Shown piece by piece: positions 8,311-17,373 of a stretch of DNA of 64,000 nucleotides. Both the position numbers and the translations under genes were made by a program. Numbering within the stretch: the stretch's first letter is position 1; every line of letters starts with the position of its first letter. The notes beneath the pieces were generated by a model. It saw only the letters and a program-made list of their open reading frames with translations, was not told the origin of the DNA and searched no databases. Source of the stretch: Streptomyces sp. ISL-10 (GTDB lineage: Bacteria > Actinomycetota > Actinomycetes > Streptomycetales > Streptomycetaceae); contig NZ_JAGGOJ010000021.1 in assembly GCF_018614575.1 (NCBI RefSeq), positions 62,001-126,000 of the forward strand, read 5' to 3'.

Positions 8311-8337
8311 GTGAACTTTCAGAGTACGACTGTTCAC
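8311..8337. promoter_or_regulatory. Possible TetR operator between divergent genes
   Basis: The space between the small membrane protein and the TetR gene contains an inverted repeat, GTGAAC (8311-8316) and GTTCAC (8332-8337), with a 15-bp spacer. The right half continues as TTCACTGA, and a related TTTACTGA lies just before the tetR start. TetR regulators often bind such sites to repress themselves and the divergent gene. Inference only. Confidence 0.35.
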
Positions 8338-8391
8338 TGACTCATCAGTCTATTCTTCGGTTTCCCCGAGAACGGTTGTTTACTGAATGTC

Positions 8392-9006
8392 ATGAGTCAC
8401 ACCGTCGGCATCCGGCAGGCCCAGAAGCGGAAGACCCGTCAGGCACTCCTCGACGCGGCGCTGCGGCTGCTGGAGGAGCAGAGCCTGAGCAGCCTGGGAC
8501 TGCGCGAGGTGACCCGGACGGTGGGCGTCGCGCCGACCGCGTTCTACCGGCATTTCCGGGACATGGCCGACCTCGGCGTCGCGCTCGTCGAGGAGACGCT
8601 CGGCAGCCTCCACGCGACGATCGGCGAGGCGCTCACCGACTCGGCCGACTCCGTGCGCATCGACCGCACGGTGGCGCTCATCGCCGACCTGGTGCGCACG
8701 TCGCCCGCGCAGGTGCGCTTCGTCGCACGTGAACGCCATGGCGGGGTCGCGCCGGTACGGGAGGCGATAGCCGAACAGCTGGGGCGGTTCGCGGACGAGG
8801 TGGCAGCGGTGTTCGCGCGGGACCCGGGATCCAAGGGCTGGAGCGAGGACGATCTGCACATGCTCGCGGGCATGTGCGTCGATCACATGGTGATGACGGC
8901 CTCGTCCCTCCTGGAGGCGGGCCCGGAGGGCGAGGGCCGGGTGACGAGCGTGGCCCGACGCCAACTGAGGCTGATCGCCCTGGGGCGCAGGCACTGGCTG
9001 GACTGA
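8392..9006 (+). CDS. TetR family transcriptional regulator
   Basis: A 204-residue regulator. Residues about 10-60 form the TetR DNA-binding domain: KRKTRQALLDAALRLLEEQ, LGLREVTRTVGVAPTAFYRHF (helix-turn-helix), then DMADLGVALVEE. The C-terminal ligand domain shows RFVARERHGGVAPVREAI, a segment shared with the FabR-like group that responds to acyl-CoA or fatty acid status; that specificity is inferred. It is divergent from the two small membrane-protein genes and points toward the convergent thioesterase gene. Confidence 0.92.
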   Translation: MSHTVGIRQAQKRKTRQALLDAALRLLEEQSLSSLGLREVTRTVGVAPTAFYRHFRDMADLGVALVEETLGSLHATIGEALTDSADSVRIDRTVALIADLVRTSPAQVRFVARERHGGVAPVREAIAEQLGRFADEVAAVFARDPGSKGWSEDDLHMLAGMCVDHMVMTASSLLEAGPEGEGRVTSVARRQLRLIALGRRHWLD

Positions 9007-9156
9007 GGCGCGGGGCGGCGCTCAGCGGGGAGTGAGGCCCTCGCGTCGACGGGCCTGCGGGGTATGCGGGCGTGCGGAAAGCCCGGCACGGCGGCACGGG
9101 TGCGACGTGCCATGCACCGGGCGCCACGGGGTCCATGGGGGCAGCGCCCCGGGGCG

Positions 9157-10011
9157 TCAGGCGCGCGGGGCCTTCGCCAGTTGGCGGGACTGGGCCACCA
9201 GGCGGTCCGCGGAGTCCCAGACCTCCGCGTCCTCCTCCAGGAAGCCGCCCGCCAGGTTGCGCGTCGTGATCGACACCCGCAGCGGGCCCGGAGCCGGGCG
9301 GCAGCGCACGTGCGTCGTCAGCTCCACGGTCGGCGTCCAGCCCGTCAGGCCCAGCTCGAACGACGTGGGAGGCAGCGCGTCCACCGTCAGCAGAAGCGAC
9401 AGCGGGTCCGCGTCGCGCCCGTCCGCCAGCGCGAACCAGCCCCGCATCTCACCCTTGCCGGACGGCGCGCCGACGGCCCAGCCGACCGTCGCCGGGTCCA
9501 GCTTGATGTCCAGGCGCTCGGTGATCGCCGAGCTGCCGGGAATGGGCGCCGGCCCGTCCGAGGGGCCGAGGCAGTGCTCCAGCGGCGGGATCTCGGGCGG
9601 CTTCGCCGACGTGCGCACATCGTCCGGGAGCGCGTCCAGGTCGCCGTAGGAGGCGAGCACCCGGATGCGCTCCACCTCCGTGCCGTCCTCCTCGAACTGG
9701 AGGAGGGACGCCTGCCCGGTGGACAGCGTACGGCCGGTGCGGACGACCTCGGTACGGATCACCGCGGGGCCCGGCCGGGAGGCCGTGAGGTAGTGCGCCG
9801 AGACCGTGAACGGATCGGGGTGCGGAAGCGCGTCCCCGAGCGCACGACCCAGCATCGCCAGCAGATAGCCGCCGTTGACGGCTTGGATGATCGTCCAGCC
9901 CGCCGAGAGCTCCGCGTCGTAGACGCCGGTCTCGCGCAGGGTGACCGCGGTGTCGCGGTCGAACTCACTGTCCCCGACGGTCGCCCGTGCCGTCTGCGCT
10001 GCCTCTGCCAT
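9157..10011 (-). CDS. Thioesterase family protein (TesB-like double hot-dog)
   Basis: A 284-residue protein with two hot-dog halves, like TesB acyl-CoA thioesterases. The N-terminal half has WTIIQAVNGGYLLAMLGRA and FTVSAHYLTASRPGPA; the C-terminal half has MRGWFALADGRD, FELGLTGWTPTVELTTHVR and FLEEDAEVWDSADRLVAQSRQL, the usual closing strand. It probably hydrolyses acyl-CoA thioesters in the cytoplasm, chain length unknown. The ATG at 10011 is chosen; an upstream ATG adds six residues. It starts 22 bp after the YadS-like gene and is likely co-transcribed with it. Confidence 0.85.
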   Translation of the reverse strand: MAEAAQTARATVGDSEFDRDTAVTLRETGVYDAELSAGWTIIQAVNGGYLLAMLGRALGDALPHPDPFTVSAHYLTASRPGPAVIRTEVVRTGRTLSTGQASLLQFEEDGTEVERIRVLASYGDLDALPDDVRTSAKPPEIPPLEHCLGPSDGPAPIPGSSAITERLDIKLDPATVGWAVGAPSGKGEMRGWFALADGRDADPLSLLLTVDALPPTSFELGLTGWTPTVELTTHVRCRPAPGPLRVSITTRNLAGGFLEEDAEVWDSADRLVAQSRQLAKAPRA

Positions 10012-10033
10012 GCCGGTACCGTACAACAAACAA

Positions 10034-10705
10034 CTACTGAGCGGTAGCTTTTTCCTCGGTCGCCTCCGACCGCCGGTTCCAGGCGCGCGGCGCCCGCCAG
10101 TGGTAGCGCATCGCCAGCAGTCGCAGCACGAACGCGGTCACCACGGCCAGCCCGCTCGTCGCCGCGTTCAGCACGTCGAACCGAATGCACAGCACCACCA
10201 TCGAGGCACCCACGATCGCGGGCACGGCGTACAGGTCGCGGTCCCAGCGCAGCAGCGACGGCACCTCGTTGGCCAGCACGTCGCGCAGCACACCGCCGCC
10301 GACCGCCGTGGCCAGCCCGAGCGCGGCGGAGAAGGTGAGCCCCAGCCCGTACTCGTACGCCTTGGTCGTGCCGGTCACGCAGAACAGCCCCAGACCCGCC
10401 GCGTCGAAGACGTTGACGCCGCTCTGGATGCGCTCCACGTGCGGGTGCAGGAAGAAGACCAGGCCCGTGGCCACCAGGGGCATGAGGAAGTACCCGAGAT
10501 CGGTGAAGGCCGCGGGCGGTACGGCCCCGATGATCAGGTCGCGCAGCAGCCCTCCGCCCAGCGCCGTGACCTCGGCGAGCACGGCGATGCCGAACACGTC
10601 GAAGTTCTTGCGCACGGCGAGCAGCGCGCCGGAGATCGCGAAGACGAAGATCCCGGCGAGGTCGAGCGCATGCTGGACGGAGGGGGTGAACAGTTCTTGG
10701 AACAC
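10034..10705 (-). CDS. YadS/YicG (TRIC-like, UPF0126) membrane protein
   Basis: A 223-residue inner-membrane protein with about seven helices built from two repeats. Each repeat carries the family signature: GGGLLRDLIIG near residue 50 and GGGVLRDVLANEVPSLL near residue 140. FAISGALLAVRKNFDVFG at the N-terminus is also diagnostic. Relatives have been linked to glycine transport (YicG) and share the fold of eukaryotic TRIC cation channels; which role applies here is unknown. The charged C-terminal tail is cytoplasmic. It starts 42 bp after oppF and precedes the thioesterase by 22 bp. Confidence 0.9.
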   Translation of the reverse strand: MFQELFTPSVQHALDLAGIFVFAISGALLAVRKNFDVFGIAVLAEVTALGGGLLRDLIIGAVPPAAFTDLGYFLMPLVATGLVFFLHPHVERIQSGVNVFDAAGLGLFCVTGTTKAYEYGLGLTFSAALGLATAVGGGVLRDVLANEVPSLLRWDRDLYAVPAIVGASMVVLCIRFDVLNAATSGLAVVTAFVLRLLAMRYHWRAPRAWNRRSEATEEKATAQ

Positions 10706-10747
10706 CGCACGATTGTGTCGTGTCCGGCGACCACGTGCTGCGCGGCG

Positions 10748-12214
10748 CTATTCCTTGCGGACGCCCTCCGACCTCTCGGGCCCGTCGCCCTCGGCGGCCG
10801 AGGGCGCGTCGGCGGCTTCGGGAGCCGCGTCGGCGGATCCGCCGTCCGCAGGCGCCTCAGCGGTCTCCTCCGAGACCTCGCCTCCGGCGTCGGTCGAAGC
10901 GTCGGCGACGGCGTCGGCCTCCGCCTCGGTCGGAGCCTCAGCGGTGTCCGCCGAGGCCGAGTCGGTCGAGCTCTCGGCCTTCTCCCGCGCCGGCTCGTCC
11001 CGCACCGCCTCGCCCTCCTGGGCAGCCTCCTCCTTCGAGGGCTTCGAGGGCTTCGAGGGTGTCTCCTCGGACGAGACCGTCTCCACCGACTTCGGCGTCG
11101 CCGTCACTATCGCGACCGCCTCGCGCGCCGACGCCAGGGCCACGTCCTGCGGCACCTGGTCCTCCGCGTTCTCCGGGTGGTGGCACGCCACCTGCCGACC
11201 CGGCTCAAGCGTGAGGAACGGCGGTTCCTGCGTGGTGCAGATCTCCGTCGCCTTCCAGCACCGCGTGTGGAAACGACAGCCGGTCGGTGGCGAGATCGGG
11301 GACGGGACGTCGCCCTTGAGCAGGATGCGCTCGCTCTTCACGCCGCGGCGGCGCGGGTCCGGCACCGGCACCGCGGACAGCAGCGCCTTGGTGTACGGGT
11401 GCATCGGCATCTCGTACAGCGACTTGCGGTCCGCCAGCTCGACGATCTTGCCGAGGTACATCACCGCGATGCGGTCCGAGACGTGCCGGATCACCGACAG
11501 GTCGTGGGCGATGATCACGTACGTGAGACCCAGTTCGTCCTGGAGGTCGTCCAGCAGGTTGACCACCTGCGCCTGGATCGACACGTCCAGCGCGGAGACG
11601 GGCTCGTCCGCGACGACCAGCTTCGGCTTGAGCGCGAGCGCGCGGGCGATGCCGATGCGCTGGCGCTGGCCGCCGGAGAACTCGTGCGGATAGCGGTTGT
11701 AGTGCTCGGGGTTCAGGCCCACGAGCTCCAGCAGCCGCTGGACCTCCTTCTTGACGCCGCCCTCGGGCCGTACGCCCTGGAGCGTGAAGGGGGCCGAGAC
11801 GATCGTGCCGATCGTGTGGCGCGGGTTCAGCGAGGAGTACGGGTCCTGGAAGATCATCTGCACGTCGCGGCGCAGCGGGCGCATCTTCCCGACGCCCAGG
11901 TGCGTGATGTCGTGCCCCTGGAACTCGATCCGTCCACCGGTCGGTTCCAGCAGCCGTGTGATGAGCCGCCCCATGGTCGACTTGCCGCAGCCGGACTCGC
12001 CGACGACACCCAGGGTCTCGCCCGGCCGGACGTCGAAGCTCAGCCCGTCGACGGCCTGGACGGCCCCCGCCTGGCGCCGCAGCAGCCCCTTCCTGATGGG
12101 GAAGTGCTTGACCAGGCCCTCGACCTTGAGCAGCGCCTCGGGCGAGGACGGTACGGCAGGTGAGGAAGGCGCGGTGGCCGTCTGCTCCGGGATCGTCACG
12201 TCGTTCTCACTCAC
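10748..12214 (-). CDS. Oligopeptide ABC transporter ATP-binding protein (OppF-like)
   Basis: A 488-residue ATPase of a dipeptide/oligopeptide importer. Walker A is GESGCGKST, the signature is FSGGQRQRIG, Walker B is LVVADEPVSALD and the switch is IIAHDLSV. The usual oligopeptide tail motif GCRFHTRCWKA follows. The family normally ends near residue 350; here another 138 residues form an acidic, low-complexity tail rich in Ala, Glu, Asp and Ser. The GTG start at 12214 overlaps the stop of the OppD-like gene (GTGA), a sign of coupled translation. It is the last transport gene of the operon. Confidence 0.93.
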   Translation of the reverse strand: MSENDVTIPEQTATAPSSPAVPSSPEALLKVEGLVKHFPIRKGLLRRQAGAVQAVDGLSFDVRPGETLGVVGESGCGKSTMGRLITRLLEPTGGRIEFQGHDITHLGVGKMRPLRRDVQMIFQDPYSSLNPRHTIGTIVSAPFTLQGVRPEGGVKKEVQRLLELVGLNPEHYNRYPHEFSGGQRQRIGIARALALKPKLVVADEPVSALDVSIQAQVVNLLDDLQDELGLTYVIIAHDLSVIRHVSDRIAVMYLGKIVELADRKSLYEMPMHPYTKALLSAVPVPDPRRRGVKSERILLKGDVPSPISPPTGCRFHTRCWKATEICTTQEPPFLTLEPGRQVACHHPENAEDQVPQDVALASAREAVAIVTATPKSVETVSSEETPSKPSKPSKEEAAQEGEAVRDEPAREKAESSTDSASADTAEAPTEAEADAVADASTDAGGEVSEETAEAPADGGSADAAPEAADAPSAAEGDGPERSEGVRKE

Positions 12215-13335
12215 AGCTTGGGCGCAATCTCTTCGGTCCAGATCCGCGTCCGCTCCTCCTGCGACATGTGGCAGGCCGAGAAGTGCCGGCTGCCCACCTC
12301 GCTGAGTTCGGGGCGGACGGTGCGCGTCAGGTTGTCCTTGGGCACATCGGCGTACGGACAGCGCGGGTTGAAGGCGCAGCCGTCGGGGACGTTGATGAGG
12401 CTCGGCGGGGAGCCCTTGACCGGGATGAGCCGATCGGTCTGGTCCCGGTCTATGCGCGGCATCGAGCCCAGCAGGCCCCAGGTGTAGGGATGCTGGGGCT
12501 CGTAGAAGACCTGCTCGGCGGGGCCGCGCTCGACGCACCGGCCGCCGTACATCACCAGGATGTCGTCGGCGAGCTCGGCGACGACGCCCAGGTCGTGGGT
12601 GATGATGATGACCGCGGAGCCGAACTCCTTCTGCAGGTCCCTGATGAGGTCGAGGATCTGGGCCTGGACGGTGACGTCCAGGGCGGTCGTCGGCTCGTCG
12701 GCGATCAGCAGCTCGGGGTTGTTGACGAGGGCCATGGCGATCATCGCGCGCTGGCGCATACCGCCGGAGAACTCGTGCGGGTAGCTGTCGACGCGCTTGT
12801 CCGGCTGCGGGATGCCGACCCGGTCGAGCATCTCGACCGCCCGCCGGCGGGCGGTCTTCTTGTCGACGTCGTGGTGGACCAGGTACGCCTCGGTGATCTG
12901 GCGCCCGATCGTGTAGTACGGGTGCAGGGCGGACAACGGGTCCTGGAAGATCATCGCCATGTCGCGGCCGCGCAGCTTGCGCACTTCGTCGGGGTCCGCG
13001 CTCAGCAGCTCCGTGCCGTCCAGCCACACCTCGCCGGAGATCTGCGCCCGGCGCCGACCGTACTGGCCCGCCGTGTGGAGGCCGAGGATGCCGAGTGAGG
13101 TGACGGACTTGCCGGAGCCGGACTCGCCGACGATGCCGAGCGTCTTGCCCTTCTCCAGCTGGAAGCTGAGGCCGTCGACGGACTTGACCAGACCGTCGTC
13201 GGTGGGGAAGTGGACCTTGAGGTCGCGTACTTCGAGGAAGGCGGTGGGGGTGGGCGAGCCGGCGGCGGCCGGCTCCCCCAGTGCGGTGCCCGTCGCGACG
13301 AGGTCCTCGTTGCTGGGCTTGGTCAGGTCGGTCAT
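12211..13335 (-). CDS. Oligopeptide ABC transporter ATP-binding protein (OppD-like)
   Basis: A 374-residue ATPase that works with the OppF-like partner to drive peptide import. Visible are Walker A GESGSGKSV, signature FSGGMRQRAMIAMAL, Walker B LLIADEPTTALD, the switch IITHDLGV, and the C-terminal oligopeptide motif NVPDGCAFNPRCPYAD. The final residue of Walker A is Val instead of Ser/Thr, seen in many OppD proteins (GKSV). The ATG at 13335 overlaps the stop of the OppB-like permease by four bases (ATGA), so the two are translationally coupled. Confidence 0.95.
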   Translation of the reverse strand: MTDLTKPSNEDLVATGTALGEPAAAGSPTPTAFLEVRDLKVHFPTDDGLVKSVDGLSFQLEKGKTLGIVGESGSGKSVTSLGILGLHTAGQYGRRRAQISGEVWLDGTELLSADPDEVRKLRGRDMAMIFQDPLSALHPYYTIGRQITEAYLVHHDVDKKTARRRAVEMLDRVGIPQPDKRVDSYPHEFSGGMRQRAMIAMALVNNPELLIADEPTTALDVTVQAQILDLIRDLQKEFGSAVIIITHDLGVVAELADDILVMYGGRCVERGPAEQVFYEPQHPYTWGLLGSMPRIDRDQTDRLIPVKGSPPSLINVPDGCAFNPRCPYADVPKDNLTRTVRPELSEVGSRHFSACHMSQEERTRIWTEEIAPKL

Positions 13336-14330
13336 CCGATCCTCACTCGCGGGTCGACGACGGCGTACAGAAGGTCGACGAGGAGATTCGCGACGCAGAT
13401 GAACAGCGCCGCGAACAGCGTGACGCCGAGAATGAGGGGAAGGTCCTTGGAGCTGATGGACTCGATCGCGAGGTGGCCGAGTCCCGGCAGGTTGTACGTG
13501 GTCTCGGTGAGCACCGCTCCGCCCAGCAGTGCGCCGAGGTCCAGGCCCAGCAGGGTCAGCACCGGGGTCCACGTCGACCGCATCGCGTGCCGCCCGATGA
13601 CGGTCTTCTCCTTCAGGCCCTTGGCACGGGCCGTACGGATGTAGTCCTCGCCCATGATCTCGAGCATGGTGGCCCGCGTCAGCCGGGCGTACATCGCCGC
13701 GTAGAGGAAGGCCAGGGTGATCCACGGCAGGATCAGCGTCTGGAACCACTGGGCCGGGTCCTCGTCCAGCGGCGCGAACTCGCCGCTGACCCAGTCGAGC
13801 TGGTAGCTGAAGATCGCGAGCGAGAGCAGACCCGTGAAGTAGATGGGGAGCGAGACGCCGGCCAGTGCGACGGTCATCGCGCCGCGGTCCCAGATGCTGC
13901 CCCGGCGCAGTGCGGAGACGACACCCGCCGAGACACCGCCGACGATCCACAGCAGGCACGCGCCCGCGGCGAGCGACAGGGTGACCGGGATCGCCTCGGA
14001 CAGCAGCGGCCACACCTCCTGCTCGGTGCGGAAGGAGTAGCCGAAACACGGGGCCGGGCAGTGGGTGACGTCCGCGCCGTTGGTGTAGTCCCGACCGGCG
14101 AACAGGCCTTGCACGAAGTGCCAGAACTGCACCAGCACCGGGTCGCTGAGCCCCAGCTTCTGGCGGATGCCCTCGATCGATGCGGGGTCGGTCTGCTTGC
14201 CCGCGAAGAGGTACGCGGGGTCCGAGCCGGCCCACTTCGGGAGCACGAAGAAGATGACGAAGGTCGTCAGGGTCACGACCAACAGCATCATGGCGACGGC
14301 GAACAATCGCCGGATGACGTATGCAAGCAC
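13332..14330 (-). CDS. Oligopeptide ABC transporter permease (OppB-like)
   Basis: A 332-residue membrane permease beginning MLAYVIRRLFAVAMMLLVVTL, the typical OppB/DppB N-terminus. Six membrane segments are expected. The EAA loop that docks the ATPase is present as DYIRTARAKGLKEKTVIGRHAMR, and LGALLGGAVLTETTYNLPGLG is a conserved family stretch. A periplasm-equivalent loop with two cysteines (THCPAPCFGYSF) occurs in many actinobacterial members. Located after the binding-protein gene and before the two ATPases. Confidence 0.94.
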   Translation of the reverse strand: MLAYVIRRLFAVAMMLLVVTLTTFVIFFVLPKWAGSDPAYLFAGKQTDPASIEGIRQKLGLSDPVLVQFWHFVQGLFAGRDYTNGADVTHCPAPCFGYSFRTEQEVWPLLSEAIPVTLSLAAGACLLWIVGGVSAGVVSALRRGSIWDRGAMTVALAGVSLPIYFTGLLSLAIFSYQLDWVSGEFAPLDEDPAQWFQTLILPWITLAFLYAAMYARLTRATMLEIMGEDYIRTARAKGLKEKTVIGRHAMRSTWTPVLTLLGLDLGALLGGAVLTETTYNLPGLGHLAIESISSKDLPLILGVTLFAALFICVANLLVDLLYAVVDPRVRIG

Positions 14331-14344
14331 TGTGCGCGGCCCGG

Positions 14345-14388
14345 CGGCGGCCCGGAGGTCCCCGGATTACGGGGTCCCCGGGCCGCCG
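14345..14388 (-). terminator. Strong hairpin between binding protein and permease genes
   Basis: An 11-bp perfect stem, CGGCGGCCCGG pairing with CCGGGCCGCCG, continues inward to a further five pairs around a GATTA loop. It lies in the 131-bp gap between the substrate-binding-protein gene and the OppB-like gene. Such hairpins often attenuate or stabilise the upstream message so that the binding protein is made in excess; no T-run follows. Confidence 0.6.
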
Positions 14389-14461
14389 CCCGAGGCCATC
14401 ACCTGCCCTTCGGGACTGGCGGGTTGGGCGATGGTGGGGTGTGACCTGTCACGAGGACTGG

Positions 14462-16237
14462 TTACTTGACGACGCCCAGGGAGACGTAGTCGTAACGGCC
14501 GTTGTACGCCGCGGTGGAGTAGGCGTTCGTCAGCCGCGAGCTGCGCCAGGTGAAGTTCTTCTCGTAGATGAACGGCATCTGGACGGCGAGGTCCGCGACC
14601 GCGTGGTTCATCTGCTTGTAGATCTCACCGGCCTTCTCGGGGTCCGTCTCCTTCAGAGCGTCGTCGAAGAACTTGTTGATCTTCGGGTCGTTCGTCTCGG
14701 AGACGTTGTAGTTGCCGTTCGGGGCGATGAACCGGCCGTCGACCAGCGGCTGGGAGAAGCCCTGGCCGGTCGGGAAGTCCGGGCCCCAGCCCGTCATCAC
14801 GAGACCCAGACCGCGCTTCTTGACGACGGCCGGCGAACCGGTGATGGAGGAGGACTCGGCGCCGTCGATCGGCTCGACCTCCGCCTTGATGCCGACCGCT
14901 TGCAGCGACTGCTGGAGGGCCTCGGCCGTCTGGACCTCACCCGGGTTGTTGCTGCGGGCGCTGATGACGGTCGAGAAGCCCTCGGGCTTGCCGCACTTCT
15001 TCAGCGCTTCCTTGGCCTTGGTGACGTCCGGCTTGCCGCCGCGGGCGAGGATGCCGTACGGGTCGTAGTCGTCCGCGCCCTTGATGGACTTGGGCAGCAT
15101 GTTCGTGGCGATCTCGCCACCGGCGGCCGGGCCACCGCGGACAGTCTGCATCGACTTGTAGTCGGCGGCGTAGATGACGGCCTTGCGGCAGTCGACGTTG
15201 TCGAACGGCTTGACCTTGGTGGCGATGTCGACGTACCGGATGAAGCTGGTCTCGATGTTGTCGACGTTGTCCTTGTGCTGCTTGAGCGCCGTGGTGCGGC
15301 CCGACTGGGACATACCCGTGGCGTTCAGGTCGAGGTCGTACTCGCCCTTGATGAGCAGCTGGTCGATCGCCTCGATGTTGGAGTTGATCGTGACCGTGAT
15401 CTTGTCCGGCAGGGCGGCGCGGATCGGGTCCGAGGACTTCTGCCACTTGTCGTTGCGGACGAGGACGGCGCCCTTCTTGGGCGTGTACGACTCGAACTTG
15501 TACGGACCGGAGGAGAACGGCTTGAGCTGGTACTTGGCTCCCGTGTCCTTCTCCTGCTTCACCGGGGAGCCGGCCGGCATGGCGAGCATCTGCTCGAAGT
15601 CACCGTTGGGCGTCGCCAGTTTGAAGACGATGGTCTTGTCGTCCGGGGTCTCGATGGCCTTCAGGCCGAGCTTGTCCGGGGACTTGTCCTTGTACGGGCC
15701 CTTGTACTCGTTCTTGGGGTCGAGGACCTGGCGCAGGTAGGACGGGCCGCCGGTGATGACGTCCGTGGCCCAGATGCGCTCGATGCCGTACTTGATGTCC
15801 TTGGAGGTGATCGGCGTGCCGTCCTCCCAGGTGATCCCGTCGCGCAGCTCGTAGGTGTAGGTCTTGCCGTCGTCCGTGACCTTGCCGTTCGCCTTGGCGA
15901 GGTCGGGGACCAGCTCGGCGCCGGCCGCGCCCGGCTTCGGCGCGTAGGAGACCAGCTGGCGCGCGTAGAAGCGGGAGAAGTCCCAGGCCATGCCGTAGTA
16001 CTGGCGCTGCGGGTCGGTGGAGTCGAAGTCCTGCTTGCCGATGAACTTCAGCGTGCCGCCCTTCTTGGCGGACGCGTTGGCGATGCCCTTGACCGCGGCG
16101 TTGTAGCCGGCGGCCTTGCCACCGTTGTCCTTGTCCTTGGAACCACCGCCACCGCACGCCGCGGTGGCCGTGAGAGCGGCGACTACCAGCGCCGCGCCGG
16201 CGATCCGCCGGGTCCTCGACGAACGAAGGGGAGTCAT
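14462..16237 (-). CDS. Oligopeptide ABC transporter substrate-binding lipoprotein
   Basis: A 591-residue family 5 solute-binding protein anchored outside the membrane. The signal peptide ends in the lipobox-like TAAC (cysteine near residue 27) and a glycine-rich linker follows. Family motifs include FDSTDPQRQYYGMAWDF, ELRDGITWEDGTPITSKDI and LIKGEYDLDLNATG. It captures peptides for the neighbouring permeases and ATPases. The ATG at 16237 is preceded by GGAGG. The order permease, binding protein, permease, ATPase, ATPase differs from the usual A-B-C-D-F. Orthologous Streptomyces systems include the BldK family, which imports a developmental peptide; that role here is unproven. Confidence 0.95.
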   Translation of the reverse strand: MTPLRSSRTRRIAGAALVVAALTATAACGGGGSKDKDNGGKAAGYNAAVKGIANASAKKGGTLKFIGKQDFDSTDPQRQYYGMAWDFSRFYARQLVSYAPKPGAAGAELVPDLAKANGKVTDDGKTYTYELRDGITWEDGTPITSKDIKYGIERIWATDVITGGPSYLRQVLDPKNEYKGPYKDKSPDKLGLKAIETPDDKTIVFKLATPNGDFEQMLAMPAGSPVKQEKDTGAKYQLKPFSSGPYKFESYTPKKGAVLVRNDKWQKSSDPIRAALPDKITVTINSNIEAIDQLLIKGEYDLDLNATGMSQSGRTTALKQHKDNVDNIETSFIRYVDIATKVKPFDNVDCRKAVIYAADYKSMQTVRGGPAAGGEIATNMLPKSIKGADDYDPYGILARGGKPDVTKAKEALKKCGKPEGFSTVISARSNNPGEVQTAEALQQSLQAVGIKAEVEPIDGAESSSITGSPAVVKKRGLGLVMTGWGPDFPTGQGFSQPLVDGRFIAPNGNYNVSETNDPKINKFFDDALKETDPEKAGEIYKQMNHAVADLAVQMPFIYEKNFTWRSSRLTNAYSTAAYNGRYDYVSLGVVK

Positions 16238-16368
16238 TGTTCCTGCAACCTCCGGATAAGCGCGGTTCTTGGCGGAACGCCGGGGAACCATCGGGGAGCC
16301 GCCTGACCTCTGTGGCAGGGGCACGTTCGGTTGTCTGCGGCCGGACGGCGCCGCGGGGTCGGTGGCGG

Positions 16369-17373
16369 TCAACGGGTGCCCTTGGGGTCCAACGCGTCCC
16401 GCACGCCGTCCCCGAAGAGGTTGAAGGCCAGCACCGTCACGAAGATCGCCAGACCGGGCACGACCATGAAGGTCGGGTCCGACTGGTAGGTGTCCACGGC
16501 CGTGGAGAGCATCTGCCCCCAGGAGGCGGTCGGCGGCTTCACACCTGCCCCGAGGAAGCTGAGCGCCGCCTCGGTGAGGATGTTCGTGGGGATCATGAGG
16601 GTGGTGTAGACGGTGATCGGGGCGACCAGGTTGGGCAGCAGCTCCTTGAACAGCACGTACCGCCGGCCGGCCCCGAGACTGCGGGCGGCCTCCACGTACT
16701 CCTTCTCGCGCAGGGACAGGGTCTGTCCGCGCACGATGCGGCCGACATAGGGCCAGCCGAAGAAGCCGATGACGGCGACGAGGATCGCGATGCGGACGTT
16801 GCTGCCGGTCAGTCCGAGCAGGTCGTTGGGGAGCACCGAGACCAGGGAGATGATGAAGAGCAGCTGCGGGAAGGCCAGCAGCATGTCCATCACCCGGCTG
16901 ATGATCGAGTCGATCCAGCCGCCGAAGTAGCCGGCGACGATGCCGAAGACGGTGCCGAGCATGACCGCGACGAGTGCGGCGAGGAACGCGACGAGCAGGG
17001 AGATCCGGGCGCCGTAGACGATCCGGCTGAAGACGTCGCGGCCGTTGCCGGGCTCGACTCCCAGGAGGAATTCGGAACTGATGCCTCCGAAGGCGTCCTT
17101 GGGCGTGCCGAACAGCGGGTCGATCTCGTCCTGGTGGAACTCGTTCGGGGGGTGGCCCAGCAGGCCGACGATCAACGGCGCGAAGATCGCCACCAGTACG
17201 AGGAAGACGACCACGACGCCGCCGGCCAGCGCCAGCTTGTCCCGCTTGAGACGGGACCAGGCGATCTGTCGCAGTGACCGACCCTCGACCGACTTCTTGA
17301 CTACATCCGCCGCGACACCGTCGGTCGCGACCTCGTCCGCGTCCGTGGCGGTGTCGTGCAATGGTGCCGTCAT
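16369..17373 (-). CDS. Oligopeptide ABC transporter permease (OppC-like)
   Basis: A 334-residue permease and first gene of the importer operon. After a ~40-residue cytoplasmic N-terminus, LAGGVVVVFLVLVAIFAPLIVG is the first membrane helix, followed by the OppC extracytoplasmic loop with FLLGVEPGNGRDVFSRIVYG. Helices and the EAA loop EYVEAARSLGAGRRYVLFKELLPN follow; LTEAALSFLGAGVKPPTASWGQML is diagnostic of OppC/DppC. The start ATG at 17373 is in a GAGAGGGG context; an upstream ATG would add 20 arginine-rich residues. Confidence 0.94.
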   Translation of the reverse strand: MTAPLHDTATDADEVATDGVAADVVKKSVEGRSLRQIAWSRLKRDKLALAGGVVVVFLVLVAIFAPLIVGLLGHPPNEFHQDEIDPLFGTPKDAFGGISSEFLLGVEPGNGRDVFSRIVYGARISLLVAFLAALVAVMLGTVFGIVAGYFGGWIDSIISRVMDMLLAFPQLLFIISLVSVLPNDLLGLTGSNVRIAILVAVIGFFGWPYVGRIVRGQTLSLREKEYVEAARSLGAGRRYVLFKELLPNLVAPITVYTTLMIPTNILTEAALSFLGAGVKPPTASWGQMLSTAVDTYQSDPTFMVVPGLAIFVTVLAFNLFGDGVRDALDPKGTR

